Both the position numbers and the translations under genes were made by a program. Below are positions 37,966 through 46,515 of a stretch of 64,000 nt of DNA, in pieces. The first letter of the stretch is position 1; each line of letters begins with the position of its first letter. The notes under the pieces were generated by a model that did no database searches, was not told the DNA's origin, and worked only from the letters and a program-made list of their open reading frames with translations. Source of the stretch: Shewanella indica (GTDB taxonomy: Bacteria; Pseudomonadota; Gammaproteobacteria; Enterobacterales; Shewanellaceae); contig NZ_NIJK01000036.1 in the NCBI RefSeq assembly GCF_002836975.1, positions 42,652 to 106,651 on the forward strand, written 5' to 3'.

Positions 37966-38937
37966 TTACTTGTCCTCCGGTTGTTTTGAGGCGGACTCGG
38001 CCTGACCCAGCAGTGCCAATATGGCGGCATTGCTGCTGCAAAGCACAGGATTCTTGACGGGCTCCCGGTTCTTGTTGGCGCCTTTTTCAGTCACAGCCAG
38101 TTCCTTGGCATAGTGCTCAAAGGCATTGGCGTGAGCCGCCACATAATCCCCGCTCAAGATCAATGGATATTCCAAAGCGCTCGCCAACTGGAACAGGGCT
38201 TTGACACTGCTGCCCGGCAACTGGGAAGGCGGCAGCAACAAGAGTCCCTGCAGCGGCAGCCTGTGTGCCAAGAGTTGCAACCCCTGACCTTCCAAAGGCT
38301 CCTCTATATTGAGCGGCAAAAGGCTGACACCCCGGGTGATAAGCTCCAGTTGCAACAAGATCTCACTCCAGGCCGGCTGCTTGCCAAGCGGCAGATAAAG
38401 AAGTTGCCAGCGGGGTTTCTGGCGCAGCAACTGCTCGCTGCGGGCGCCGACATAGTGAGCCAGACGGCTTTCGAGCCAACTGCGGACAAATGCGCCGTCG
38501 AGGCGTTCATCGAGTTGGGTGTCCAATACTTGCAACCAATGGCGCAAGCGCCGACAACACAAGGCGATGGGATAGAGGGCACTGAATTCATCCAGCAAGC
38601 GGCCAAAGCGGGCACTGCTGAGAGAAAGTGCCGCCTCGGTGAGACTGCTGCTGAACTTCAGCCAGTCGTCGTCTTCATTTTCTTGCTGCAGCTGTTTTTC
38701 TGTCTGGCCACTGAGCAGTGGCTTGACCTTGCTGATGGCCACGCCCTGCTCAAGCCAGGAGAGGATTTCACGGATCTGTTGCACCTGCTCCTGAGTGTAG
38801 AGTCTATGGCCCTTGGGGGTGCGCTGCGGGATAACCAGTCCAAACCGTCGCTGCCAGGCGCGCAAGGTGACAGGATTCACCCCGGTCAGTCTGGCGACTT
38901 CGCCGATGGAAAGGTTGGCAATGTTATCAGTAGGCAT
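37966..38937 (-). CDS. MerR-family regulator, LitR/CarH-like layout
   Basis: A 323-residue regulator. The MerR winged helix (LSIGEVARLTGVNPVTLRAWQRRFGLV, then TPKGHRLYT) lies at 9-50. A long C-terminal region of about 230 residues follows, in the place where LitR/CarH proteins carry a B12-binding photosensor. I do not see the B12 DxHxxG box, so it may sense another cue or work without cobalamin. It overlaps the DUF523/DUF1722 gene by 11 bp and precedes photolyase, consistent with control of this operon. Confidence 0.88.
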   Translation of the reverse strand: MPTDNIANLSIGEVARLTGVNPVTLRAWQRRFGLVIPQRTPKGHRLYTQEQVQQIREILSWLEQGVAISKVKPLLSGQTEKQLQQENEDDDWLKFSSSLTEAALSLSSARFGRLLDEFSALYPIALCCRRLRHWLQVLDTQLDERLDGAFVRSWLESRLAHYVGARSEQLLRQKPRWQLLYLPLGKQPAWSEILLQLELITRGVSLLPLNIEEPLEGQGLQLLAHRLPLQGLLLLPPSQLPGSSVKALFQLASALEYPLILSGDYVAAHANAFEHYAKELAVTEKGANKNREPVKNPVLCSSNAAILALLGQAESASKQPEDK

Positions 38938-39883
38938 AACGCAGTTTTAACTCCTGTGGATGAGGGTTGAGATAAACCTGGGCCGCAATATACGGCTGCG
39001 GATGCTCCCTCAAGTAGTGTTTAATCAATGTCAGCGGCACCAACAGAGGTTGCAACCCCTGACGATATTCATCTATCACCTGACTAAGCTCAGCCTTCTG
39101 TGCCTTGGTCAGTTTTTGTTTGAAATAGCCCTGAATGTGTTGCAGCGCACTGGTGTGATTGCGGCGACTTGCCTTATTTTTCAGCGCCTCCATAAAGCCT
39201 TCGAAGTAACGCCGGGCAGTTTCCTGCAAGTCTTCACCACCTTCAGCCAGCAAGGGGCCAAGTTGGCGATAATGAGCCGGACTGTGCGCCAACAAGAGGT
39301 ATTTGTATCTGGCATGAAATTGGGTCAATTTATGCAGGCTCAAGCCGGAGTGCAGCAGACACTGCCAGTCGTGGAAGGCGTACACCCGGGTGAAAAAGTT
39401 TTCCCTGATCACCAAATCGTTCAAGCGCCCCTCTTCTTCAACCGGCAGTTGTGGCCAGCGTTGCATCAGGGCCTTGGCGAACACACCTATGCCACTGCGA
39501 TTCCCCTGATCGCCGCCTTCCTTGTAGACAGTGACCCGTTCCATGCCGCAGGTAGGTGATTTGGCACAAAGCAGATAACCGCTTAAAAACCCCAACTCAG
39601 CGACTTTTTGCTCACTGAAACTTTGCAGGCTCTCGGTTACATCCAGGCTGGCATCACGGCTCTGGATCCTAATCTCATCACCGCGGCGCACCTGACGTAT
39701 GCTCTTGCGCGGCGCGCCCATACCTATCGCCATCTCAGGACAGACGTGCACAAAGTCGAAATGTTGCCTAAGTTCCTGCTGGCAATAGACAGAATTCTTA
39801 TGACCACCGTCAAAACGCACCTGCTGCCCCAACAGGCAGGCACTGATACCCAGTTGAATTCGCTGCGGCTCAAACTTGTACAT
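38927..39883 (-). CDS. DUF523/DUF1722 protein (YbgA-like fusion)
   Basis: A 318-residue two-domain protein. The N-terminal DUF523 domain has ISACLLGQQVRFDGGHK and SPTCGMERV with conserved cysteines. The C-terminal DUF1722 (YbgA) domain has LLLAHSPAHYRQLGPLLA and HTSALQHIQGYFKQKL. In many bacteria this protein is encoded beside photolyase. DUF1722 has been linked to thiouridine handling; I do not assign an activity. AAGGA is eight bases before the ATG. It is the first gene of the operon, directly under the TGTACA-type operator cluster. Confidence 0.92.
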   Translation of the reverse strand: MYKFEPQRIQLGISACLLGQQVRFDGGHKNSVYCQQELRQHFDFVHVCPEMAIGMGAPRKSIRQVRRGDEIRIQSRDASLDVTESLQSFSEQKVAELGFLSGYLLCAKSPTCGMERVTVYKEGGDQGNRSGIGVFAKALMQRWPQLPVEEEGRLNDLVIRENFFTRVYAFHDWQCLLHSGLSLHKLTQFHARYKYLLLAHSPAHYRQLGPLLAEGGEDLQETARRYFEGFMEALKNKASRRNHTSALQHIQGYFKQKLTKAQKAELSQVIDEYRQGLQPLLVPLTLIKHYLREHPQPYIAAQVYLNPHPQELKLRYAY

Positions 39884-39892
39884 ATTGAGAAT

Positions 39893-39954
39893 CCTTGTAT
39901 AACCTTGTAGTAGATTAAGGCATACACCTGTACAAGGATCAAGTTTTTGTACAA
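39893..39954 (-). promoter_or_regulatory. Operator/promoter cluster of TGTACA-type sites
   Basis: In 62 bp upstream of the operon there are four related sites: CCTTGTAT (39893-39900), CCTTGTAG (39903-39910), CTGTACAAGG (39928-39937) and the palindrome TTGTACAA (39947-39954). TTGATC lies between the last two and could serve as a -35. Spaced TGTA/TACA elements are what LitR/CarH-type MerR proteins bind, so the co-encoded regulator probably acts here. Confidence 0.65.
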
Positions 39955-40115
39955 TATTTTTTTAGTAAAGAAGGATCGACTTGCCGGGCAAGTCATACAA
40001 GACCTTAAAAGGAGTCGAGCTCAGAAAACCTGAGCTGTCTGCTGGCGAAGTAGCACCCATCTTGGATGAAACCTGTAACGCAAAGGCATTTAAGAGAGAT
40101 TCGAAGGGAGATAAA

Positions 40116-40140
40116 AAACGGGAGCCTTGAGCTCCCGTTT
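40116..40140. terminator. Bidirectional terminator
   Basis: AAACGGGAGC and GCTCCCGTTT form a perfect 10-bp stem with a 5-nt loop, with A-run and T-run on either side. It lies downstream of the DUF368 gene. The rest of 39955-40183 shows no gene. Confidence 0.85.
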
Positions 40141-40183
40141 TCTGTCATTGATATCTTTCACTGCAGGGCACTAACGCCTGAAA

Positions 40184-41104
40184 TTATTGCTTGCCGGCCC
40201 CCAGACGCTCAACCAGGAGTACCAGGCCAATTCCAGCGGCGGCACACAAGAGCGCCAACCCCAACTGATGCGGCTGCTGTGTCAGTTGCTCAAAGCCAAA
40301 GGGTGACAGGTTTTGCTGCACCAGGGGTACCTGCTCACCATGGGAATTGGTGCGCCAGCTCAGCGTCTGTTTCCAGGGCCAGATCTTGCCCAGCGTTCCC
40401 AGCATAAGCCCGGTAAGGAAGATAAGGGTGGCATCGTGAAAGCGCCGCAGCAACGCCGACAGCAGATGGCTGAAACTCAGGATACCTATCACGGCGCCGA
40501 CAGCAAAACAGCCGAGAATGTCCAACTGGATATTCTTGGCCGCCGCCAGCACGGCTGGATAAAGCCCCAACAACAAGAGGATAAAGCTGCCGGATATCCC
40601 TGGCAGTATCATGGCGCAAATGGCAATGGCACCGCCAACAAAAATATTAAAGTAGCTGGCCTCCAACTCGACCGGGCTCAGCACGGTAATGCCCCAGGCA
40701 AAGGCCACTCCCAACGCGAATATCAATAGTCGCGGCAGTGAAAAACCGCCCTTGACCTGGCGCAGCATATGCACCACAGAGATAAGGATCAGCCCGAAAA
40801 AGAATGACCATACAGGAATAGGATGATGTGCCAGCAGGTAAGAAATAAGCTTGGCCAGGCTCAGAATACTGCTGAGGATCCCCGCCAACAGACTCAACAA
40901 AAAGGCGCCATTGATATGCGCAAACGCCGCCTTGATGCCGTCACGGCGTATAATGCCCCAAAGACTGGGATTGATACGGCGAATACTTTCCAGCAGGGTG
41001 TCATAGATGCCGGTAATAAAGGCTATGGTTCCCCCGGAAACGCCGGGCACCACATCGGCGGCCCCCATGGCCAGCCCCTTGAGGTAGGTCAACAGAAATT
41101 TCAC
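40184..41104 (-). CDS. DUF368 membrane protein (undecaprenyl-phosphate translocase family)
   Basis: A 306-residue polytopic protein with about nine hydrophobic segments. It opens FLLTYLKGLAMGAADVVPGVSGGTIAFITGIYD, the DUF368 signature, repeated in modified form as MILPGISGSFILLLLGLY in the second half (internal pseudo-symmetry). DUF368 proteins have been described as flipping undecaprenyl phosphate for cell-wall recycling. It uses a GTG start with GGAAA just upstream. Confidence 0.92.
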   Translation of the reverse strand: MKFLLTYLKGLAMGAADVVPGVSGGTIAFITGIYDTLLESIRRINPSLWGIIRRDGIKAAFAHINGAFLLSLLAGILSSILSLAKLISYLLAHHPIPVWSFFFGLILISVVHMLRQVKGGFSLPRLLIFALGVAFAWGITVLSPVELEASYFNIFVGGAIAICAMILPGISGSFILLLLGLYPAVLAAAKNIQLDILGCFAVGAVIGILSFSHLLSALLRRFHDATLIFLTGLMLGTLGKIWPWKQTLSWRTNSHGEQVPLVQQNLSPFGFEQLTQQPHQLGLALLCAAAGIGLVLLVERLGAGKQ

Positions 41105-41497
41105 TAGGTTTCCTTACTACTGTTTTGATAATTCTCGCGGATTATACCAATCCTGATTGAAGTTGGATTGTCCAAGGAAGTGATTCTTGCACTTGCAAAA
41201 GGTTCACCCATTCGCACCTTCCCGAAGAAACCGCCATTTAAGCACAGGCACCAGTTGCTGCCACGCGTTTTTATTCTATCTGTTCAGCCTCAGCTCAGAT
41301 TGGCGAGCCCCTCGATCATCTCAGCCAATGCTCTTGGTTCTTTCCTTTTAGCTCGTGCCTCTTTCCTTTTAGCTCTTGCCTCTTGGCTCTTGCCAAAGCG
41401 CTCGTCAGCATACACACTCATCCGACCAGAGTAATAACAAAAACATTACCCTATACCAACAAAAAACATCAAAAAGGAATACCCACAAGGAATCACT
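41105..41497. other. Intergenic region with short tandem repeat
   Basis: No gene seen. A 21-bp unit TCTTTCCTTTTAGCTCKTGCC occurs twice in tandem (41339-41359, 41360-41380) with a degenerate third half (41381-41394). TTCGCACCTTCC near 41213 equals the last 12 bp of the IS5-type MITE and may be a remnant. Confidence 0.6.
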
Positions 41498-41992
41498 ATG
41501 AGTAAAACCGCCAATTCGACCCTGAACTTGTATCACAAATGCCGGCGCCTGCCCTTTGGCAATAAGATATTCTCCTTGCTGGTCAGCCGGATGGCGCCCT
41601 ACTTTGGCAGTATCAAGCCGATAATTACTCAGTTGGAGCCCAACTACTGTGAATGCCTGTTGCGTAAACGCCGCGCAGTGGAGAATCACATAGGTACAGT
41701 ACATGTCATTGCCATCTGCAACGGCCTGGAAATGGCGATGGGGGTCATGGCCGAGGCTTCAATACCACCTCATCTGCGCTGGATCCCCAAGGGCATGACG
41801 CTGGATTACACCGCCAAGGCCGGCAGCGATATCCGCTGTGTGGCCAAGGTTGATGCCAACGCCTGGCAGCCGGGGGATCTCGATGTCGAGGTGCTCGCCT
41901 ATGACAGCAATGATATCCTGGTGGTCAAGGGCAATATCAGGCTCTGGCTCTCGGCCAAGCCGGCCAAAAACGCGGCCGAGAAGGGATCATAA
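41498..41992 (+). CDS. Hotdog-fold DUF4442 protein (putative thioesterase)
   Basis: A 164-residue PaaI/DUF4442-like hotdog protein. The core helix segment is ENHIGTVHVIAICNGLEMAMGVMAEAS with flanking strands IPKGMTLDYTAKAGSDIRCVAKVD and NDILVVKGNIRLWLSAKP. Relatives hydrolyse or bind acyl-CoA. AAGGAA precedes the ATG. Stands alone upstream of the DUF418 gene. Confidence 0.85.
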   Translation: MSKTANSTLNLYHKCRRLPFGNKIFSLLVSRMAPYFGSIKPIITQLEPNYCECLLRKRRAVENHIGTVHVIAICNGLEMAMGVMAEASIPPHLRWIPKGMTLDYTAKAGSDIRCVAKVDANAWQPGDLDVEVLAYDSNDILVVKGNIRLWLSAKPAKNAAEKGS

Positions 41993-42090
41993 TTTGAAAC
42001 AAGCGAGCACTTCCCTCATTCGGGTTTGATTGCTAACTTGGCTCTGTTAATAAAAGCCATAGATGGTATACAAAAATAGGCAGGGAAAAG

Positions 42091-43257
42091 ATGCAGGGAC
42101 AGCCGGTCAAAATCAGTCACAACCCCAATATCGATGCCGTCAGAGGGCTGGCGGTATTAGGGATATTCTTTCTCAATGTGAGTTTTATGGGCGTCACCTT
42201 ATATGGTTATGCGCCCTTTCCCGAGTTTCATTTAACCGATGCCATTACCGAAACCCTGAGTAATTTTCTGCTGGAGGGACGCTTCCTCAGCCTGTTTTCC
42301 ATGCTCTTCGGTGTCGGCCTCTATATTCAACAACAGAATTTCCTCGCCAGAGGATTGGAACCCTTCCCCTTAATACGCTCGCGCTTACTCTGGCTGATGC
42401 TCTTTGGGGCGCTGCACAGCCTGTTTATCTGGCCGGGGGATATCCTGCTCACCTATAGCATTTGTGGCTTCCTCACCTGGCATTATCGTAACCTGGAGAT
42501 TGAAGCCCAGCAAAGGCGGGCACTGCTCTTTATCGCCATCGGCATCCTGGCCTATGGCCTGATGATCTTTCTGCCGGGTGATGAAGCCTGGATCCGCGGC
42601 AACGCCCTCTTCAATGAACAATACAGCGCCTGGACCGGCAGCTATGGCGAGCAGTTGCTGATGCACCTGTTTATGACCTTGCTGATGCTGATTTCCCTGC
42701 CATTTACTCTGCTGTGGTTTATCAGCGGTGTGATGCTGCTGGGGATCAGCCTGTATCGTCGCGGGCTGTTTGACCAAGGTTTACCCCAAGGCAAATTGGG
42801 GAAATTGCTGACACTGAGCTTACTGCTGTCGCTGGCGGACACGATTCTCAGCCTGCAATCCCGCCCCAAACTGGTGATGCTTTCCGATATTCTGGTCATG
42901 CTGAGCGCCATTCCCATGGCTATCATCTATGCGCATCTGTTGGTTAAGTTCGGCCGCCGCCTGCCATGGCTGCAAATGCGCCTGCAGGCGGTTGGCCGGA
43001 TCCCCTTGAGCCTGTATATTCTGCAGTCCTGTTTTGGGATCTGGCTGTTTCGCCATCAGGCGCCCGAATTGCTGCTGACACTTGAGCGCATAGACTACCT
43101 GGCCATAGCCCTGGGTTATGCCTTGGTGCAGATGATACTGGCCGGCTGCTATCTTAGGTTCTTCAACCAAGGGCCGCTGGAATGGCTCTGGCGTCGTCTG
43201 GCCTTTGGCAAGAAGCCAATCAATAATGCCATCAATACTCACGAGTCAAACACATGA
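42091..43257 (+). CDS. DUF418 family membrane protein
   Basis: A 388-residue polytopic membrane protein of the YeiB-like DUF418 family: NIDAVRGLAVLGIFFLNVSFMG at the N-terminus, a FSMLFGVGLYIQQQ segment, then the C-terminal GRIPLSLYILQSCFGIWLF and GPLEWLWRRLAFG, both diagnostic. About ten hydrophobic segments. Function not established; members resemble acyltransferase-3 membrane proteins. Its stop overlaps the next ATG (ATGA), forming a two-gene unit. Confidence 0.92.
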   Translation: MQGQPVKISHNPNIDAVRGLAVLGIFFLNVSFMGVTLYGYAPFPEFHLTDAITETLSNFLLEGRFLSLFSMLFGVGLYIQQQNFLARGLEPFPLIRSRLLWLMLFGALHSLFIWPGDILLTYSICGFLTWHYRNLEIEAQQRRALLFIAIGILAYGLMIFLPGDEAWIRGNALFNEQYSAWTGSYGEQLLMHLFMTLLMLISLPFTLLWFISGVMLLGISLYRRGLFDQGLPQGKLGKLLTLSLLLSLADTILSLQSRPKLVMLSDILVMLSAIPMAIIYAHLLVKFGRRLPWLQMRLQAVGRIPLSLYILQSCFGIWLFRHQAPELLLTLERIDYLAIALGYALVQMILAGCYLRFFNQGPLEWLWRRLAFGKKPINNAINTHESNT

Positions 43258-43883
43258 AGCACAAAGGAAAAGTCAGCCATTGGCAGGACGATAAAGGCTT
43301 TGGGTTTATCAGCCCCAATGACGGCAGTGAACGGGTGTTTCTGCACATTAAGTCACTGAGCCTGAGCGGTCGCAGGCCACAAGTGGGCGACGTGCTGACC
43401 TTTGAAATCACCCAGGATGACAAGGGTCGGCGCCAGGCAAAACAGGCCTTCTTTCCCGAGGACAGGGGCAGACTCAAACAAAAACAGCGTCAGCAGAATA
43501 AGCGCAGCAGTCACAAGTCTTTCATCGGTAAGCTCACCGCCCTGTTTGCCCTGCTGCTACTGGCTTTAGTGGCACTGGATAAGCTGCCGCTCTTGGTGCC
43601 CGTCTGGTATCTGCTGCTGAGCCTTCTCTGTTATTGGCTCTATACCCGCGATAAAAAGGCCGCTGAAACTGGCCGCTGGCGCACCAAGGAGTCGACCCTG
43701 CAACTGACCGGCTTGCTCGGTGGTTGGCCCGGCGCTTTACTGGCACGCCATCAGTTTCGCCACAAGACCAGTAAAACAAGTTTCAGACTCCTGTTCTGGT
43801 GCTGTGTCGGCCTCAACCTGTTGGTGCTTGGCGCCGCTCTTAAGCTGGGATGGCTGGCACTGCTGCCCGAGATAGCCTTTTAA
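43254..43883 (+). CDS. Cold-shock domain fused to DUF1294 membrane domain
   Basis: A 209-residue fusion. Residues 1-70 are a cold-shock domain with the RNP1-like KGFGFISP and the second motif VFLHIKSL. A basic linker (RLKQKQRQQNKRSSHKS) follows, then two hydrophobic segments, a DUF1294 block (YTRDKKAAETGRWRTKESTLQLTGLLGGWPGALLARHQFRHKT) and a last hydrophobic segment. It probably tethers a nucleic-acid-binding domain to the inner membrane. It is translationally coupled to the DUF418 gene. Confidence 0.92.
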   Translation: MKHKGKVSHWQDDKGFGFISPNDGSERVFLHIKSLSLSGRRPQVGDVLTFEITQDDKGRRQAKQAFFPEDRGRLKQKQRQQNKRSSHKSFIGKLTALFALLLLALVALDKLPLLVPVWYLLLSLLCYWLYTRDKKAAETGRWRTKESTLQLTGLLGGWPGALLARHQFRHKTSKTSFRLLFWCCVGLNLLVLGAALKLGWLALLPEIAF

Positions 43884-43941
43884 CGGTTGGCTCTAAACTC
43901 AAGGGCAAGCTCACCTATCAAGCAGGCTCAATCATCTAGGC

Positions 43942-44502
43942 TTAATCAAGTAAGCTCAGTGCCAGCTTGCGGCCGCGCTCGGCAGCATACTGCCGACTGA
44001 CGAGCTGGGCCGAGACTATCGCCCCCTCTTTAATCAAACACAACTGCCCGGCCAACTCACGAGCGCGCTCGTTGCCAAGCCAAGGCGACAACTTCTGCTC
44101 AAGCTCATTTTGAACCCTGGCCTTATGCTCACGGCAGAGACGATTTACCGGATGCTCGGGTGAGGGATACTCGGCGGCGGTATTGATAAAGAAACAGCCG
44201 CGAAACTGGCTCAGGGATTCAACCCGGCTGTTGAACCAATCATCCAGGGCGTTAAACAGCTCATGAACCAGCTCCGTCGGCGTTTGCGCCGCCTCCAGCC
44301 TTTGATTCAACCAATCAAAAAACAGCTGATCGCGATAACGCACCACGGCCAGCACCAGAGCCTCCTTACCCTCGAAATGATGATAAAGGGTCTTCTTGGC
44401 TATGCCGGCCTCGGCCAGAATTTGATTGATGCCCACCCCATGCACACTCTCTCGATAAAAGAGTTCAAAGGCACCGGCAAGCAGTTGGGAAACCTTGTCC
44501 AT
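43942..44502 (-). CDS. TetR/AcrR-family repressor
   Basis: A 186-residue regulator. The N-terminal helix-turn-helix reads SVHGVGINQILAEAGIAKKTLYHHFEGKEALVLAVV (about 18-53), the TetR_N signature. The ligand-binding part is typical in length. It is divergent from the HPP gene, and two TetR-style operators lie in the shared 117-bp promoter region, so local and autogenous repression is likely. The inducer is unknown. Confidence 0.93.
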   Translation of the reverse strand: MDKVSQLLAGAFELFYRESVHGVGINQILAEAGIAKKTLYHHFEGKEALVLAVVRYRDQLFFDWLNQRLEAAQTPTELVHELFNALDDWFNSRVESLSQFRGCFFINTAAEYPSPEHPVNRLCREHKARVQNELEQKLSPWLGNERARELAGQLCLIKEGAIVSAQLVSRQYAAERGRKLALSLLD

Positions 44503-44540
44503 CTCACGCTCCTTAACGATTCAATCTGAGTTTGACAAAA

Positions 44541-44584
44541 GTAGAACGGTCTGTCTACCATAAAAAGTAGACCGATTGTTCTAC
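44541..44584. promoter_or_regulatory. Twin TetR operators in the divergent promoter
   Basis: Two 18-bp boxes, GTAGAACGGTCTGTCTAC (44541-44558) and GTAGACCGATTGTTCTAC (44567-44584), each have inverted GTAGA/TCTAC ends and are near reverse complements of each other. A TTGACA at 44532-44537 stands 17-18 bp before a weak -10 lying inside the first box, so binding would block transcription of the HPP gene. Confidence 0.8.
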
Positions 44585-44619
44585 CAAGCAAAAATGCTGA
44601 CAACCAAAGGAAAACAGAT

Positions 44620-45168
44620 ATGGACAACACACCGCCCCTGACCGCAACACCTGCTGCAAAAAACACAGCCCAAGCGGCGACAAACCGTTGGCAGGCTGCC
44701 GCCTGGGCCACACTGGGCGCCGGAAGCTGTATTGGATTACTGGCGGGATTACAGGAGATGCTGACGCAGAACCTGAGCTGGAGTCTGCTGCTGATGGCAT
44801 CATTCGGCGCCACTATGGTGTTGCTCTACGCCCTGCCCCAAAGCCCGCTGGCGCAGCCGAAAAACATCTTCTTCGGCCATCTGCTCACCTGCGCTCTGGG
44901 CCTCTTGTTATTGCACACCTTGGGAGTGTCGCCGCTGACACTGGGGCTGGGAACCGGCCTGGGTGTCGGCCTGATGATGCTGACCAACACCACACATCCA
45001 CCGGCCGGCGCCAACCCCTTGCTGGTGATGCTGGCCGGGGCCGACTGGCAGTTTTTGCTAACCCCTGTGGTTTCGGGGTTGCTGCTGATCCTCGCTTTCG
45101 GTTGGGCCTATCACAAGGGCCTGTATATCAAGGGGATCAGCAAGCATAGCTGGCCTAAAACCAGCTGA
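44620..45168 (+). CDS. HPP family membrane protein
   Basis: A 182-residue protein with four hydrophobic segments. It contains LLMASFGATMVLLYALPQSPLAQPKN and, after a third helix, NTTHPPAGANPLLVML with the HPP motif that names the family. Some HPP proteins transport nitrite or act in nitrate assimilation; the substrate here is unknown. Controlled by the divergent TetR gene. Its 3' end overlaps the convergent transporter gene by 14 bp. Confidence 0.9.
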   Translation: MDNTPPLTATPAAKNTAQAATNRWQAAAWATLGAGSCIGLLAGLQEMLTQNLSWSLLLMASFGATMVLLYALPQSPLAQPKNIFFGHLLTCALGLLLLHTLGVSPLTLGLGTGLGVGLMMLTNTTHPPAGANPLLVMLAGADWQFLLTPVVSGLLLILAFGWAYHKGLYIKGISKHSWPKTS

Positions 45169-46465
45169 GGGCAACACTTATCACCACGCCGGTGATCAGC
45201 AGCTGCATCAGACAAAAACCCATGATATCCCGGGCCTTGAGCCCGGCAATGGCCAGCACAGGCAGCGCCCAGAAAGGCTGGATCAAGTTGGTCCAGGCAT
45301 CCCCCCAGGCCACCGCCATGGCCACCCTGGCGACATCGGCGCCAAGTGCCTCGGCGGCCGGCAACATGATAGGTGCCTGTACCGCCCACTGGCCGCCACC
45401 GGATGGCACGAAGATATTCACCACCCCGGCGCTGATAAAGCTCCAGAATGGCAGTGACTCGGCGCTGGCAATGGCAACAAAACCCGAAGAGATACTCTGT
45501 GCCAACCCGGACTGTACCATCACCGCCATGATGCCGGCGTAGAAGGGAAACTGGATCACTATCCCGGCGCCGCCCTTAATCGCCTCATTGAGACTGACCA
45601 GCAGACTGCGCGGCGTCTGGTGCAGGGTTATCGCCAGGAACAGAAACAGGAAGTTGACTATGTTGAGGTTAAGACTGCCCCCCTGAACAAAGAACCAATA
45701 CCCCAGATACCCGAGACCACACAGGCCCACCAGGATCCCGAGTATCCGGCTGTTCTCCAGATAGTCGGCCGGGCGTTTGTTCTCACTCTGAGTCGGCGCA
45801 GCATCCTCGAGCAGCGCAGGATCGACTATCACTGACTCTTTGTCATCCGGCAGCATAAAGCGATTGACCAGCGGCATTATGATAAACAGCAAGGCAAGTA
45901 GCAGCAGATTAAAGCCGGCAAAAATAGTTTCCGAGGTAGGAATAATGCCTATCTGCGCCTCGGCAAAGTGTCCTGGTGTGGCCACTGTCAAGGGCACTGA
46001 GCCCGCCAAGCCGCCATGCCAGACCACAAAGCCCGAATAGGCGCTAGCCACCAGCAAACGGTAATCCACCTTGACCCGGCGCGCCAACGCCTTGGCAAAC
46101 AGGGCACCAACCACCAAACCGAACCCCCAGTTAAGCCAACTGGCCGCCAAGGAGACCAAGGTCACCAGTATGATAGCCTGCGGCGCGCTGCGGGCCAGAG
46201 ACGCTATGGCATCCAGCAACTTCTTCACCGGCGGCGAGCTGGCCAGCATAAAACCGGCCACCAACACCAGCAACATCTGCATCGAGAAACTGAGCAGGTT
46301 CCAAAAACCGCTGCCCCAATAACCCAGCACTTCTACCGGTGTCTTTTGCTGGCCGAGCATGGCGGCAGCAAACACCAATAAAGTAAGCAGGAGCACAAAG
46401 ATATAGGGATCGGGCAGATACTTATCCACCAGCTTGACCAGTGGCCGGGAGGCGCGATTGAGCAT
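45155..46465 (-). CDS. atoE: Short-chain fatty acid transporter (AtoE family)
   Basis: A 436-residue polytopic permease. The AtoE-family blocks are KYLPDPYIFVLLLTLLVF at the N-terminus, YSGFVVWHGGLAGSVPLTVATPGH, GIVIQFPFYAGIMAVM and FVPSGGGQWAVQAPIMLPAA with WGDAWTNLIQPFWALP. It probably imports short-chain fatty acids such as acetoacetate or butyrate. I chose the ATG at 46465 with AAGGA eight bases upstream. A MITE inserted 50 bp upstream of this start must have reshaped its promoter region. Confidence 0.92.
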   Translation of the reverse strand: MLNRASRPLVKLVDKYLPDPYIFVLLLTLLVFAAAMLGQQKTPVEVLGYWGSGFWNLLSFSMQMLLVLVAGFMLASSPPVKKLLDAIASLARSAPQAIILVTLVSLAASWLNWGFGLVVGALFAKALARRVKVDYRLLVASAYSGFVVWHGGLAGSVPLTVATPGHFAEAQIGIIPTSETIFAGFNLLLLALLFIIMPLVNRFMLPDDKESVIVDPALLEDAAPTQSENKRPADYLENSRILGILVGLCGLGYLGYWFFVQGGSLNLNIVNFLFLFLAITLHQTPRSLLVSLNEAIKGGAGIVIQFPFYAGIMAVMVQSGLAQSISSGFVAIASAESLPFWSFISAGVVNIFVPSGGGQWAVQAPIMLPAAEALGADVARVAMAVAWGDAWTNLIQPFWALPVLAIAGLKARDIMGFCLMQLLITGVVISVALSWF

Positions 46466-46515
46466 AGGGGTTTCCTTGAGTCTTATTATGATTATTCTGC
46501 GGAGAGCTGATTTAG

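Noticed and set aside
41190..41222. Further IS5-type MITE copy
   Set aside because: Only the terminal 12 bp TTCGCACCTTCC and a loose TTGCAAAAGG match; too short to call an element.
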